Below are positions 1 through 8,907 of a stretch of 64,000 nt of DNA, one piece after another (position 1 is the first letter of the stretch; every line of letters starts with the position of its first letter). The DNA is taken from contig NZ_OZ242038.1 in assembly GCF_965205175.1 (NCBI RefSeq), positions 2,108,001 to 2,172,000 on the forward strand, in the 5' to 3' direction. Both the position numbers and the translations under genes were made by a program. Origin of the DNA: Poriferisodalis sp965205175 (GTDB lineage: Bacteria; Actinomycetota; Acidimicrobiia; Acidimicrobiales; Poriferisodalaceae). The notes under the pieces were generated by a model. It searched no databases. It saw only the letters and a program-made list of their open reading frames with translations, and was not told the origin of the DNA.

Positions 1-1
1 C

Positions 2-286
2 AGCTTCATCATCTTGGACGAGGCGCAGAACACGACGCCGGAGCAGATGAAGATGTTCCTGACCCGCATCGGCTTCGGGTCCAAGGTTGTCGTCACCGGC
101 GACCGGACACAGATCGACGTGCCCGGCGGCAAGAGCGGCCTGATCGACGTGGAGCATTCGCTGGACGGCATCGGGGGCCTCGCCTTCGCACGGCTCGGCA
201 GGCGCGACATCACCCGGCATCGCATCGTCGGCGACATCGTGGCGGCTTATGACCGACGCGACGCCAAACGCAACGGCGACGAGTGA
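2..286 (+). CDS. phoH: PhoH family ATPase, C-terminal part (5' end outside window)
   Basis: Only the last 94 codons lie in the window; the reading frame is open from base 2. The piece begins SFIILDEAQN, the Walker B region (LDEAQ) of PhoH, followed by TTPEQMKMFLTRIG and VVTGDRTQID, the conserved sensor stretch of PhoH/PhoL NTPases. PhoH is a predicted cytosolic RNA-associated ATPase that commonly sits just upstream of ybeY. The TGA stop overlaps the GTG start of ybeY by 4 bp, so the two are probably translationally coupled. The Walker A half cannot be seen here. Confidence 0.93.
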   Translation, partial: SFIILDEAQNTTPEQMKMFLTRIGFGSKVVVTGDRTQIDVPGGKSGLIDVEHSLDGIGGLAFARLGRRDITRHRIVGDIVAAYDRRDAKRNGDE

Positions 287-930
287 ACGAGTCGCAGAAC
301 GACCTTCGTGGTGGAGGCGTTGCCGAAACCGTGAGCACAGCCGACGACCGGTTGAACTGGCTCAGACGGCAAGTTCCGCAGCGCGCGTCGCGTGCGGACT
401 CGGGCGGCGCACGGTGCGCGCACGAGGTGCTGGTGGAGGATCGCCAGACCGACGTGCGTCTGAAAGCCAGTCGCTATGGAGAGCTGGTGCGCTTGGTGCT
501 GCAGGGCGAAAGGGTGCCGCCGGGCACCCAGACCGCCGTGGCCTTCGTCGGGCACGACGAGATGACACAGCTGAACGAAGCCCATATGGACTGCACGGGG
601 CCGACCGACGTGCTGGCCTTCCCGCTGGACCTCGTGCCCGGCCCGCAGGTCGCGCCAGGCACTGCCGACGGCGCCCGCACAGGCGACGTGCTGGTGGGCG
701 ACGTGCTGGTGGGCGACGTCGTCGTGTGTCCGGCTGTTGCGGCGTCGAACGCTGCGAGCGGCATCGGTGCTCGCTCGGGCCACGACGGCAGCGTCGCGGC
801 GGAAATCGATCTGCTGATCGTGCATGGAGTGCTGCACTTGCTCGGCATGGATCACGCCGACGCCGCTGAGGCGGCTGCGATGCAGGCCCGCGAGACGGCG
901 CACTTGCGAAGGTGGTGGCGCTGCTCGTGA
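283..930 (+). CDS. ybeY: Endoribonuclease YbeY (rRNA maturation factor)
   Basis: Metal-dependent endoribonuclease family acting in 16S rRNA 3'-end maturation and ribosome quality control. The zinc signature HxxxHxxxxxH is present as H181, H185 and H191 in HGVLHLLGMDH, and the family motif PTDVLAFPL is at residues 107-115. At 215 residues it is longer than the usual 150-170: the first ~45 residues are poorly conserved in style, and residues ~134-146 hold an in-frame 5-residue tandem duplication (GDVLV twice) just before the normal GDVVVCP segment. The GTG start overlaps the phoH stop; the end overlaps the next gene by 19 bp. A start further downstream is possible. Confidence 0.93.
   Translation: MNESQNDLRGGGVAETVSTADDRLNWLRRQVPQRASRADSGGARCAHEVLVEDRQTDVRLKASRYGELVRLVLQGERVPPGTQTAVAFVGHDEMTQLNEAHMDCTGPTDVLAFPLDLVPGPQVAPGTADGARTGDVLVGDVLVGDVVVCPAVAASNAASGIGARSGHDGSVAAEIDLLIVHGVLHLLGMDHADAAEAAAMQARETAHLRRWWRCS
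682..719 (+). repeat. In-frame 15-bp tandem duplication in ybeY
   Basis: A 15-bp unit (ggcgacgtgctggtg) occurs at 682-696 and 697-711, and its first bases recur at 712-719. It adds GDVLV repeats in front of the conserved GDVVV strand without breaking the frame. Similar 15-, 30- or 33-bp duplications occur in dnaG, the ROK gene, dnaE2 and imuB. Confidence 0.9.
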
Positions 931-2291
931 ACTGGGTGCTCTTTGCCGTTGCGGCCGTGATCCTCCTTGCGACAGCAATGCTGCTGCGTTTGGTGGAGAT
1001 CACCTTCGTGCGGCTGGGGCGCGCTCGCGCATCGGGACTGGACGATGCCAACGGCGCCGGCGAGCGTCGGTATCGCGGCCGCGACAACGGGCATGCCGGC
1101 GCGGGGCCGAGGGCTTCGCTCGAACGCCTCGTGCAGGACCGTGAGGTGGTGCTGGGCCCCGTCTCGCTGCTGCGAGTCCTGGCGCAGGTGACCCTGGTCG
1201 GCGCGGTCACGTGGATTGCAGCGAGCCGCACCGGGGCGGCGGGCGTGGTGGCGGCAATCGCCGTGACAGCTGTGGTGCTGTTCGGCGTGACCGAAGCGAT
1301 GCCGCGGCGCTGGGGGGTCGAAGCCAACGACCGGATGGCGCTGGCGCTGGCACCGATCGCACGGGTACTCAGCCGTGCAGTGCCATTGGCCTGGGTTGCA
1401 CGGCTGCTCGCATTGCCGGTGCGCGCAGTAGGCCCCGCAGGCGCGCAGGGCGACAACGACGAAGTCACCGAGGACGAGCTGGTGGCTCTGGCGTCGGCTG
1501 CAGCGCAGGCCAGCCTGATCGAGGACAGCGAGGCGGAGCTGATCGGCCAGATCATGGGGCTCGGCGACACGATCGTGCGGGAGGTCATGGTGCCGCGCCC
1601 CGACATGGTCACCGTCGGCGGCGGCGACAGCGTGGCCGATGCGCTCGAGCGCGTCATCGAATCCGGCTTCACCCGTCTGCCTGTCACCGCCGACAGCGTC
1701 GACGACATCCAAGGGATCGTGCTGGCGAAAGACCTGATCGCTGCCCACCTGCACGGTGGTGCCGCCGATGGGCCGGCGACCTGCGCACAGACGATGCGGC
1801 CGGCGACGTTCGTGCCCGAGACGAAGCGGGTCCACGATCTGATGCGCGAAATGCAGGTCACGAAGTCTCATCTGGCTGTCGCGGTCGATGAGTACGGCGG
1901 CGTGGCAGGCCTGGTCACGCTCGAGGACATCATCGAAGAGCTCGTCGGAGAAATTGCTGACGAGTACGACGCAGACGAAGCACTCATCCAAGTCGTCGGA
2001 GAAGGCGCTTTCGTGTTCTCCGGTCGCCTGCCGGCGTCGAGGCTGGCTGAGGTGTTGGAGCTTCGTCTGCCCGAAGGCGACTGGGACACGGTGGGCGGTC
2101 TGGTGCTGGACCGCATGGGTCATGTGCCCGAGCCGGACGAGACCACCGAGCTCGACGGCTGGCGCCTGTCCGCTTTGGAAGTCGAGGGTCGTCGCATCAG
2201 CCGCGTCGGAGCGCGACGCGCCACCGGCCCGGACAGCTCCGAGTGGTCTGCTGCAGCGCCGAAGGGCGACAGTCCGGCCGGCTCGGGCTAG
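912..2291 (+). CDS. CorC/HlyC-like CBS-domain membrane protein
   Basis: 459-residue membrane protein of the CNNM/CorC (hemolysin C-like) group, associated with divalent-cation transport or resistance. It has an N-terminal membrane segment (about residues 5-27), a central hydrophobic stretch (about 90-128) resembling a short DUF21 domain, then a paired CBS domain (about 225-350, with EVMVPRPDM at its start) and a C-terminal transporter-associated CorC_HlyC domain (about 365-445). The order ybeY-CBS protein-era is common in actinobacteria. GTG start is assumed from overlap with ybeY; other GTG codons lie just downstream. The transported ion cannot be told from sequence. Confidence 0.85.
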   Translation: MVALLVNWVLFAVAAVILLATAMLLRLVEITFVRLGRARASGLDDANGAGERRYRGRDNGHAGAGPRASLERLVQDREVVLGPVSLLRVLAQVTLVGAVTWIAASRTGAAGVVAAIAVTAVVLFGVTEAMPRRWGVEANDRMALALAPIARVLSRAVPLAWVARLLALPVRAVGPAGAQGDNDEVTEDELVALASAAAQASLIEDSEAELIGQIMGLGDTIVREVMVPRPDMVTVGGGDSVADALERVIESGFTRLPVTADSVDDIQGIVLAKDLIAAHLHGGAADGPATCAQTMRPATFVPETKRVHDLMREMQVTKSHLAVAVDEYGGVAGLVTLEDIIEELVGEIADEYDADEALIQVVGEGAFVFSGRLPASRLAEVLELRLPEGDWDTVGGLVLDRMGHVPEPDETTELDGWRLSALEVEGRRISRVGARRATGPDSSEWSAAAPKGDSPAGSG

Positions 2292-2305
2292 CCGCGGACC
2301 AGCTC

Positions 2306-3187
2306 GTGCGCTCTGGCTTCGTCACGCTGGTCGGGCGTCCGAATGCCGGCAAGTCCACGTTGTTGAACTGCTTGGTGGGCGCGAAGATCAGCATCGCCTC
2401 CGCCAAACCGCAGACCACGCGCCTACGGGTCGCAGGCGTGCGGCACCGTCCCGATGCTCAGATCGTTTTCGTGGACACCCCCGGCATCGCCAAGCCAGTC
2501 ACGTCGCTGGGCAAGCAGCTGAACGAGACCGCTCTGGCGGCCTTGGCGTCGTTGGAACCGCTGGACGTGATCTGCATGGTGATCGACGCGACTGCACCGC
2601 TGGGCCGTGGCGACCGAACGATCTGGCAGTCGTTGCCGACCGGCGCTCGCGCAGTGGTCGCGGTGACCAAGTGCGACCGAGCGTCGAGGGCGCAGGTGCT
2701 GGCTCAGCTCGGCACCGCAGCTGCGTTCGACGCCGACGCGTACTTTCCCGTATCGGGAGTGACCGGCGAGGGCACCGATGCGCTGCTCGAGCACCTGTTC
2801 GCCGGCTTGGTCGAAGGCCCTGCGTACTTCCCCGCCGAGACCATCACCGACCAGCCCGAAGCCTGGCGCATCGCCGAGACGGTGCGCGAGCAGCTGTTGG
2901 CGCGGCTGAGCGATGAGCTGCCCTACAGCATCGCGGTGCGGGTCACCGAATGGACACCGGATCGGATCCGCTGCGACATCGCGGTGGAGCGTCCGTCGCA
3001 GAAAGGGATCGTGATCGGGAGAGGTGGGCGGCTGCTGCGAGCGGCAGGCACGGCAGCACGCCGCGAACTCGGGCTCGAGGGCGTGTACCTCGAACTGCGA
3101 GTTCGAGTCGAGCCGGACTGGCAGCGCACACCTGACGCTGTCGCCCGGATGCTCGCTCCCCAAGCCCCCTCGGCCCCGCGCCGCTGA
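2306..3187 (+). CDS. era: GTPase Era
   Basis: Ras-like GTPase that binds 16S rRNA and assists 30S subunit assembly. G1 is GRPNAGKS, G3 is DTPG, and G4 is TKCD instead of the more usual NKxD. The C-terminal KH domain contains GIVIGRGG followed by a helix of the expected type. I chose GTG 2306 (VRSGFVTLVGRP) because Era proteins normally begin only a few residues before this strand; it gives 293 residues and a 14-bp gap after the CBS gene. A GTG at 2243 would add 21 unconserved residues and a 49-bp overlap. Confidence 0.93.
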   Translation: MRSGFVTLVGRPNAGKSTLLNCLVGAKISIASAKPQTTRLRVAGVRHRPDAQIVFVDTPGIAKPVTSLGKQLNETALAALASLEPLDVICMVIDATAPLGRGDRTIWQSLPTGARAVVAVTKCDRASRAQVLAQLGTAAAFDADAYFPVSGVTGEGTDALLEHLFAGLVEGPAYFPAETITDQPEAWRIAETVREQLLARLSDELPYSIAVRVTEWTPDRIRCDIAVERPSQKGIVIGRGGRLLRAAGTAARRELGLEGVYLELRVRVEPDWQRTPDAVARMLAPQAPSAPRR

Positions 3188-3217
3188 CTGCGCTGTCCCG
3201 CACTCCTCACCGCACCG

Positions 3218-5170
3218 TCACGAGTGCTGCTGCCTGATGGAGCGCAGGAACTCGACGGCTTCGTTCCTGTCGACGCTGCGGCGCATGGGCGGCAGCGGTT
3301 CGAGCAGGCTCGAACGGTAGCCGGCGGTGGCCAGTCGAGAGTCGAGCACCGCTACGACCCCTCGATCGGTTGCCGTGCGGATCAGCCTGCCCACACCTTG
3401 GGCCAGCAGGTCGGCCGCATGCGGCACGTCGAAGCTCAAGAACGCATCGTCGCCGGCGGCTTCGCGCCGAGCTTCCGTGAGCGGCTCGTTGGGGCGGGCG
3501 AACGGCAGTCGGTCGATCGCGAGCAGCGACAGCGCAGGCCCGGCGATGTCCACTCCCTGCCAGAAGCTCATGGTGCCGCAGACCACGCTCGCCGGGTCGT
3601 CGCCCAGCGCATCGAGCAGCGCGGCGTTGGTCAGATCGCCGCCTTGCCGTAGCACTCGGATGCCGCCCAGTCGCTCAGCGAGCGCCTTCGCAGTCTCGTT
3701 GAGCGCGCGCCAGCTGGTGAACAACGCGAGCGTGCGGCCGCCGATCGCCGAGATCAGTGCGGTCAGCTCCTCGATTGCGGCTTCTCGGTAGGAGTCTTGG
3801 CGCGGCGATGGCAGGTGAGCGGCGCAGTACAGCAACCCATGGGTCCGATAGTCGAACGGGCTCTCGACGCTGAGGTACCTGTGGTCATCTGTCGGCACAC
3901 CGAGCTTGCTCACGAAATGACGGCCGAGCGTCGCACTGGTGAGCACTGACGCTTGCCGACCCCAGAGCCGGTTCGCGAGGAGCTCACCCACATCGAGCGG
4001 CGCCAGCCGAAGCCGACGGCGGCAGTCTACCAGGATTGCGGTGCCCGTTGGCGGTTCCAGCGCTGCACGCAGCGCAGTGAGCGATTCCGCAGCCAAGCGC
4101 GCGACGCGAACCCGTTCGAGGTCCGCGTCGGCCGTGCTGGTCGGTCGCGGGTCAGCCCTTCGCAGTTCTGCGGTCAGATCCGCTACTCGGCCGTCGGCGG
4201 ATTCGAGCACCGCTACTAGGTCTCCCGTGATGGCACCCAAGCGGGTGTCCCGCAAGGGTTCAAGCTCGGTGGCCAAGCGCGTCGCCACCGCTGCGACACC
4301 GTCCGCTGACGGGCCTCCAACGCCTACGGTGCGTGCTTGGGCGGCCAATCGTTCCAATCCGGTGGGGGTGATCTCCCAGCCCGCGACTTGCGTGACGACT
4401 GGCTCAAGCTGGTGCGCTTCGTCAACGATCACCGCGTCATGCGGTCCGAGCAGATGTCCGTCACCGAACAGATCGGTGCAGTACAGGTGCTGGTTCGTCA
4501 CCACGATGGACGCCGTGGCGGACCGCGTTCTGGCCTGCTCGGCAAAGCAGCTGTCGCCGTGAGGACAGCGCTCCGCGCCGATGCACTCGGTGCTGGTCAC
4601 CGACAGCGACGACCACACGTCGTCGTCAGGCGCGACTGCCAGCTCCGATCGGTCGCCGGTTCGTGTATGCGGCATCCAGTGCTCGATCGCGGCGAGCTGA
4701 CGTTGCCGGGCCTGCCCTGCGAGCCCATCGCTGTAGTCGAGGAGCTGCTGGGCGTGCTGGGCGAAGCGGTGACGGCAGAGATAGTTACTGCGGCCCTTCA
4801 GGATTTCCCAACGCAGCGGGCGGCCGATTCGTTCCCTCATGCCGGCCACCACGAGCGGCAGGTCCTTGCCGACGAGCTGGTCCTGCAAGGCCAGAGTGGC
4901 TGTGGCGATCACCACACGTCTGCCCGTCGCGGCCGCCAGCACAGCCGGCACCAGATACGCAATGGACTTGCCCACCCCCGTACCGGCCTGGCACACCAGC
5001 ATGGTCCCGTCGGAGATGGTCTCGTGGACGGCATGGGCCATCTCAGCTTGACCTGCTCGCCGCTCGCCGCCGCCGGGAAGCGCTGCCAGCACGTCGCCGA
5101 GGGCCGCAGTTACCTCATCGACGGGTGCGGCGCAGAGGTCGCAGGGCTCTTCGCAGGGCTCGTGAGACAT
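3218..5170 (-). CDS. DinG-like ATP-dependent DNA helicase (XPD family)
   Basis: 650-residue superfamily 2 helicase resembling DinG/YoaA. Walker A is in CQAGTGVGKS (residues 60-69), Walker B/motif II is VIVDEAHQLE (~244-253). Cysteines between these motifs (CRHRF near 131 and CIGAERCPHGDSC near 182-194) fit the 4Fe-4S cluster domain of this family. Motif VI-like text (GQGVGRLIRT) appears near the end. The N-terminus has an extra Cys cluster (C6, C10, C13). It is convergent with era and divergent from uppS. Role in DNA repair or R-loop/G4 unwinding is inferred from family. Which paralogue (DinG or YoaA-like) is uncertain. Confidence 0.88.
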   Translation of the reverse strand: MSHEPCEEPCDLCAAPVDEVTAALGDVLAALPGGGERRAGQAEMAHAVHETISDGTMLVCQAGTGVGKSIAYLVPAVLAAATGRRVVIATATLALQDQLVGKDLPLVVAGMRERIGRPLRWEILKGRSNYLCRHRFAQHAQQLLDYSDGLAGQARQRQLAAIEHWMPHTRTGDRSELAVAPDDDVWSSLSVTSTECIGAERCPHGDSCFAEQARTRSATASIVVTNQHLYCTDLFGDGHLLGPHDAVIVDEAHQLEPVVTQVAGWEITPTGLERLAAQARTVGVGGPSADGVAAVATRLATELEPLRDTRLGAITGDLVAVLESADGRVADLTAELRRADPRPTSTADADLERVRVARLAAESLTALRAALEPPTGTAILVDCRRRLRLAPLDVGELLANRLWGRQASVLTSATLGRHFVSKLGVPTDDHRYLSVESPFDYRTHGLLYCAAHLPSPRQDSYREAAIEELTALISAIGGRTLALFTSWRALNETAKALAERLGGIRVLRQGGDLTNAALLDALGDDPASVVCGTMSFWQGVDIAGPALSLLAIDRLPFARPNEPLTEARREAAGDDAFLSFDVPHAADLLAQGVGRLIRTATDRGVVAVLDSRLATAGYRSSLLEPLPPMRRSVDRNEAVEFLRSIRQQHS

Positions 5171-5298
5171 CGGCCGCCCCTTCGTCGACGTTTCTCGCCG
5201 ACCATAGGAGACCGACCGAGCGCTGTTGAGCCCATTGCTGCGTGGCCTGGCAACGGGACGCGGCGATGCATGGCTGCAGCGGTTCTACGCTTCGCGTC

Positions 5299-6021
5299 GT
5301 GAATCGCCGCTCGGAGGTCGATCCTTCGCGCCTGCCGACCCATGTGGCCTGCGTGATGGACGGCAACGGGCGCTGGGCCCAAGCCCGCGGGCTGCCCCGC
5401 ACCAAGGGTCACACGGCCGGCGAAGAGGCCTTGATCGACACGGTGGAGGGCGCAGCCGAGATCGGCCTGCGGTGGCTGACCGTCTACGCGTTCAGCACGG
5501 AGAACTGGCGTCGCCCGCCCTCAGAGGTGCGCTTTTTGATGGGCTTCAACGAGTCGCTGCTGGTTCGTCGCAGCCACGAGCTGCACGATCAGAACGTGCG
5601 GATTCGCTTCGTCGGCCGGCCCGACGCGCGTATTCCCCGCCGTGTTCGAGACCGCATCGACGAGGCGGTACACCTCACGGCGGCGAACACCGGCCTGACC
5701 TTCACGGTGGCGTTCAACTACGGCGGCCGCGCCGAGATCGTCGATGCTGCAGCCGGCTTGGTGCGCGCCGGCGTGCCTGCCGACGCCATCGACGAAGCGG
5801 CACTCGCCGGTCACCTCTACGACCCGGAGATGCCCGAGGTGGACCTGATGATTCGGACCTCCGGCGAGAACAGAGTGTCGAACTTTCTGCTCTGGCAGAT
5901 GGCCTACAGCGAACTGGTGTTCACCGACACACTGTGGCCCGATTTTCGACGAGACGACCTGTTCGACGCGATCTGCGCCTACCAGGCACGAGACCGGCGA
6001 TTCGGCGGACTGAATCGCTGA
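5299..6021 (+). CDS. uppS: Isoprenyl transferase (undecaprenyl diphosphate synthase family)
   Basis: cis-Prenyltransferase that extends a short allylic diphosphate with isopentenyl diphosphate to make the polyprenyl carrier for cell-wall synthesis. The catalytic MDGNGRWA motif is near the N-terminus. FSTENW, RIRFVG and the C-terminal DLMIRTSGE..SNFLLWQ..Y motif are all present. GTG 5299 gives 240 residues, the usual size; an ATG at 5242 in frame would add 19 unconserved residues. It lies 16 bp before recO, an arrangement common in actinobacteria. Confidence 0.93.
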   Translation: MNRRSEVDPSRLPTHVACVMDGNGRWAQARGLPRTKGHTAGEEALIDTVEGAAEIGLRWLTVYAFSTENWRRPPSEVRFLMGFNESLLVRRSHELHDQNVRIRFVGRPDARIPRRVRDRIDEAVHLTAANTGLTFTVAFNYGGRAEIVDAAAGLVRAGVPADAIDEAALAGHLYDPEMPEVDLMIRTSGENRVSNFLLWQMAYSELVFTDTLWPDFRRDDLFDAICAYQARDRRFGGLNR

Positions 6022-6037
6022 GTGGAGACCCGCGCAG

Positions 6038-6754
6038 ATGCAGTACCGGGACACAGGCGTGGTGCTGCGCACCGGCAAGCTCGGCGAGGCCGACCGGATC
6101 GTCACGGTCATCACCGCTCAGCACGGCAAGGTACGAGCCGTAGCCAAAGGGGCGCGGCGGACGCGCAGCAAGCTGGCCGGCCATGTCGAACCGTTGCGAC
6201 ACGTCGACCTGCAGCTCTACCGGGGACGCGGCGAGCTGGACATCGTCACCGGCGCTGTGACGCTCGACCGGTGGCCGGCCGTGCGTACCGATCTCGATCG
6301 GCTGGGCACTGCCATGACGCTGGCCGAGGCGGTGGACCAGTCCGCCCACGACCGCACCGAGGATCCGGTGCCGTACCGGATGCTCGTCGGCGCGCTGAAC
6401 CGCCTGGATCGGGCACGTGCGGAGATGCTGCTGCCTGCGTTCTTGCTGCGACTGCTCGCGCACGAGGGAACGGCGCCGATGCTGGACGGGTGCGTCGTGG
6501 GCACCGACTGCGACGACGCCCCGCTGGTTGCCTTCGACCCTGCGCTCGGCGGAACGACCTGCGAGGTCCATCGTCGGGGTCGCACGGTGTCCAGCCGGAC
6601 GTTGGAGGTGCTGCGCATGATCCTGGACGGACAGGTGAACGCCGTGCTCGATACCGGTCCGTCGGCGCAGACCCGCGAGGCGGCAGCAGTGGTGATGCAC
6701 ATGTGGGAGCACCACATGGAACGGCGGCTGCGAAGCGCGGACCTGCTGGGGTAG
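6038..6754 (+). CDS. recO: DNA repair protein RecO
   Basis: 238-residue RecO, the mediator that loads RecA on SSB-coated single-stranded DNA in the RecFOR pathway. The N-terminal OB fold is recognisable from YRDTGVVLRTGKLGEADRIV and the basic KGARRTRSKLAG segment that follows; the rest is helical as expected. The four-Cys zinc site of many RecO proteins is only partly preserved (CVVGTDC, then TTCEVH). ATG 6038 follows the uppS stop by 16 bp. The gene is followed by a long inverted repeat. Confidence 0.92.
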   Translation: MQYRDTGVVLRTGKLGEADRIVTVITAQHGKVRAVAKGARRTRSKLAGHVEPLRHVDLQLYRGRGELDIVTGAVTLDRWPAVRTDLDRLGTAMTLAEAVDQSAHDRTEDPVPYRMLVGALNRLDRARAEMLLPAFLLRLLAHEGTAPMLDGCVVGTDCDDAPLVAFDPALGGTTCEVHRRGRTVSSRTLEVLRMILDGQVNAVLDTGPSAQTREAAAVVMHMWEHHMERRLRSADLLG

Positions 6755-6781
6755 GGCCAGCCATCTGGCGCCCGGGTGGGA

Positions 6782-6878
6782 GAGGGCAGGGGCTTCCGTG
6801 CTCAAACAGTTGCGACGCTTGTGCTGGGCATTGGATGGGCTTGGCGTCGCAAAACTGCGCGCGGAGGCCCCTGCCCTC
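6782..6878. repeat. Long inverted repeat / stem-loop between convergent genes
   Basis: Bases 6782-6798 pair with 6862-6878 over 17 bp (one G-U pair in the + strand RNA). After an internal loop, 6810-6818 pair perfectly with 6844-6852 over 9 bp, and 6807-6809 with 6855-6857 across a two-base bulge. The apical loop (6819-6843) is G-rich. The structure sits between the stop of recO and the stop of the opposing membrane-protein gene, so it could end transcription from both sides. It is much longer than a normal intrinsic terminator and has no U-tract; a palindromic mobile repeat or a structured RNA are alternatives. Confidence 0.75.
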
Positions 6879-6925
6879 ACGCGCCCTCGTTTGATGGGGT
6901 GCGGCGCTTGTTGTGCTGGAGTGGG

Positions 6926-7372
6926 TCAGCGGAAGATGCTGGTGGTCTCCTTGCGGCCGTCGACGCTCTCGTGCAGCCGCTGGAAGCGCTTCTCTGCTCG
7001 CTTGTCGGCCGTCGAGCGCCACCAACGGCGGCCCCGCCACACCGCTGCTGCCAGCGCGAGCAGTCCCAGCACCACTTGAGTGCGGGCCAGTCCGCGGCAC
7101 AGCGGATGGCGGCTCGTGGGAGGCACGTAGCGCTCGCCGGTGGTGACCGATTCGGTCCGAGCGGCCGCGACGGACGTGCGAATCTCGTCGATGTCCACCT
7201 CGGGCGCGGCCAAGCTCGTCAGCGGCTTGGCGCAGGTCCATACGACGTCGTCCGGCCCGATGCCCTCGTAAGGACTAGAGAACGCCGTCAGCGGCACCAG
7301 CAACGCGGTGATGCCGAGAAAAGCGCAGATGAATGCCACCGAGGGGTCTCGCAGACGCACATCGCCGATCAT
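6926..7372 (-). CDS. Hypothetical two-TM membrane protein
   Basis: I do not recognise this 148-residue protein. It has a hydrophobic segment at about residues 12-32, a soluble and probably extracytoplasmic middle part with two Cys (C47, C92), a second hydrophobic segment at about 95-112 followed by basic RRWWR, and a charged tail. The shape suggests a small protein with both ends inside. It is transcribed divergently from glyS with 82 bp between starts, and converges on recO. Codon use and GC are like the neighbours. It could be lineage-specific. Confidence 0.6.
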   Translation of the reverse strand: MIGDVRLRDPSVAFICAFLGITALLVPLTAFSSPYEGIGPDDVVWTCAKPLTSLAAPEVDIDEIRTSVAAARTESVTTGERYVPPTSRHPLCRGLARTQVVLGLLALAAAVWRGRRWWRSTADKRAEKRFQRLHESVDGRKETTSIFR

Positions 7373-7454
7373 AGGTCAGAGAACTTCGGCCAACGGCGCA
7401 TCCCGACTTGCACGTGCTGAGGCTGCGAGGAGGCGCTCAGTACGCTTGCCGCTC

Positions 7455-8855
7455 GTGACTGCGCCCGCTGCCGTCGAAGCTGCATCGCCGCCCGTCCCTG
7501 CACCACAGCCGGGGCCTCATGCAGACGCCTGCGCTGATGCCGGCGCCGACCCCGGGCTGTTCGACAAGATCGTGAATCTCTGCAAGCGACGGGGCATTGT
7601 GTTCGGCTCGGCGGACATCTATGGCGGCTTCCGCAGCGCCTACGACTACGGGCCGATCGGAGCGCAGCTGTTGCGTAACGTCAAGGACGCTTGGTGGCGA
7701 TCCATGGTGCAGCTGCGCGACGACGTCGTGGGACTCGATGCCGCCATCTTGAGCCCCCCGCAGGTGTGGGAAGCATCGGGTCACGTGACCAATTTCTCCG
7801 ACCCGCTCGTGGACTGCACCAGTTGCAAGACCCGACATCGCCAGGACCAGCTCGACGACCCGGACAGCTGCCCTGACTGTGGCCGACGCGGCACGTTCAC
7901 CCAAGCACGGGCGTTCAACCTCATGTTCCGCACCCAAGCCGGGCCGGTGGAGGGCGCCGGAGCGGAGGTGTACCTGCGACCTGAGACCGCTCAGGGCATG
8001 TTCGTGAACTTCAAGAACATCCTCGAGACCAGCCGCAAGCGACCGCCTTTCGGCATCGCGCAGATGGGCAAGTCGTTCCGCAACGAGATCACGCCGGGGA
8101 ACTTCGTGTTCCGCACTCGCGAGTTCGAGCAGATGGAGCTCGAGTTCTTCGTTCCGCCGGCGGAGGCCCAGCAGTGGTATGAGTTCTGGCTGACGGAACG
8201 GCATCGGTGGTACGTGGATCTCGGCATTCCCCAGAGCCTGCTGCGGCTGCGCCCTCACGGTGCCGACGAGCTGAGCCACTACTCGAGCGGGACGAGCGAC
8301 GTGGAGTTCCTGTTCCCGTGGGGCTGGGGCGAGCTGGAAGGGGTGGCCAACCGAGGCGACTACGACCTGCGCCGGCATGCGGAGCACTCAGGCCAGAAGC
8401 TGGAGTACTTCGACCAGGCCAGCGGCGAGCGCTACGTTCCGCACGTCATCGAGCCTGCTGCCGGGGCAACTCGCGCGCTGATGGCATTCATGCTGGCTGC
8501 GTACCGTGAAGAAACCGTCAACGAGGAGGTCCGCACGGTGCTGGGGCTGCACCCGCGGCTCGCGCCGTACAAGGTTGCGGTGCTGCCGCTCTCCCGCAAG
8601 GCACCGCTGCCTGCGCTGGCGGGCGAGGTGCTCGCCATGTGCCAGCCGCACTGGATGTGCGACTACGACGAGACGCAGGCCATCGGGCGCCGGTACCGGC
8701 GCCAGGACGAGATCGGCACGCCGCTGTGCGTGACGGTCGACTTCGATTCTGTCGACGACCGCTGCGTCACCGTGCGCGAACGCGACACCATGGCCCAGGA
8801 CCGGCTACCGATCGGCGCATTGGTCGACGACCTCAGAGATCGCCTGGGTCTGTAG
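7455..8855 (+). CDS. glyS: Glycyl-tRNA synthetase (class II, alpha2 type)
   Basis: Charges tRNA-Gly. Motif 2-type sequence FRNEITP, YLRPETAQGMFVNF and FEQMELEFF are diagnostic for the homodimeric GlyRS, as is GIVFGSADIYGGFRSAYDYGP near the start. Four cysteines (CTSCKT...CPDCGRRG) form the zinc-binding insertion of bacterial and archaeal forms. A C-terminal anticodon-binding domain follows (PYKVAVLPL). GTG 7455 gives 466 residues, the family size. An upstream in-frame start at 7308 would overlap the divergent gene and add 49 Arg/Ala-rich residues, so I rejected it. Residues 1-30 are an Ala/Pro-rich extension. Confidence 0.94.
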   Translation: MTAPAAVEAASPPVPAPQPGPHADACADAGADPGLFDKIVNLCKRRGIVFGSADIYGGFRSAYDYGPIGAQLLRNVKDAWWRSMVQLRDDVVGLDAAILSPPQVWEASGHVTNFSDPLVDCTSCKTRHRQDQLDDPDSCPDCGRRGTFTQARAFNLMFRTQAGPVEGAGAEVYLRPETAQGMFVNFKNILETSRKRPPFGIAQMGKSFRNEITPGNFVFRTREFEQMELEFFVPPAEAQQWYEFWLTERHRWYVDLGIPQSLLRLRPHGADELSHYSSGTSDVEFLFPWGWGELEGVANRGDYDLRRHAEHSGQKLEYFDQASGERYVPHVIEPAAGATRALMAFMLAAYREETVNEEVRTVLGLHPRLAPYKVAVLPLSRKAPLPALAGEVLAMCQPHWMCDYDETQAIGRRYRRQDEIGTPLCVTVDFDSVDDRCVTVRERDTMAQDRLPIGALVDDLRDRLGL

Positions 8856-8907
8856 CAGCTGACAACACCCGCGCACTGACGCTGAGGGGACCGAGGGGGC
8901 ACCGACG

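Noticed and set aside
2243..2305. Longer Era N-terminus
   Set aside because: Overlaps the CBS gene by 49 bp and adds residues not typical for Era; GTG 2306 fits the family start.
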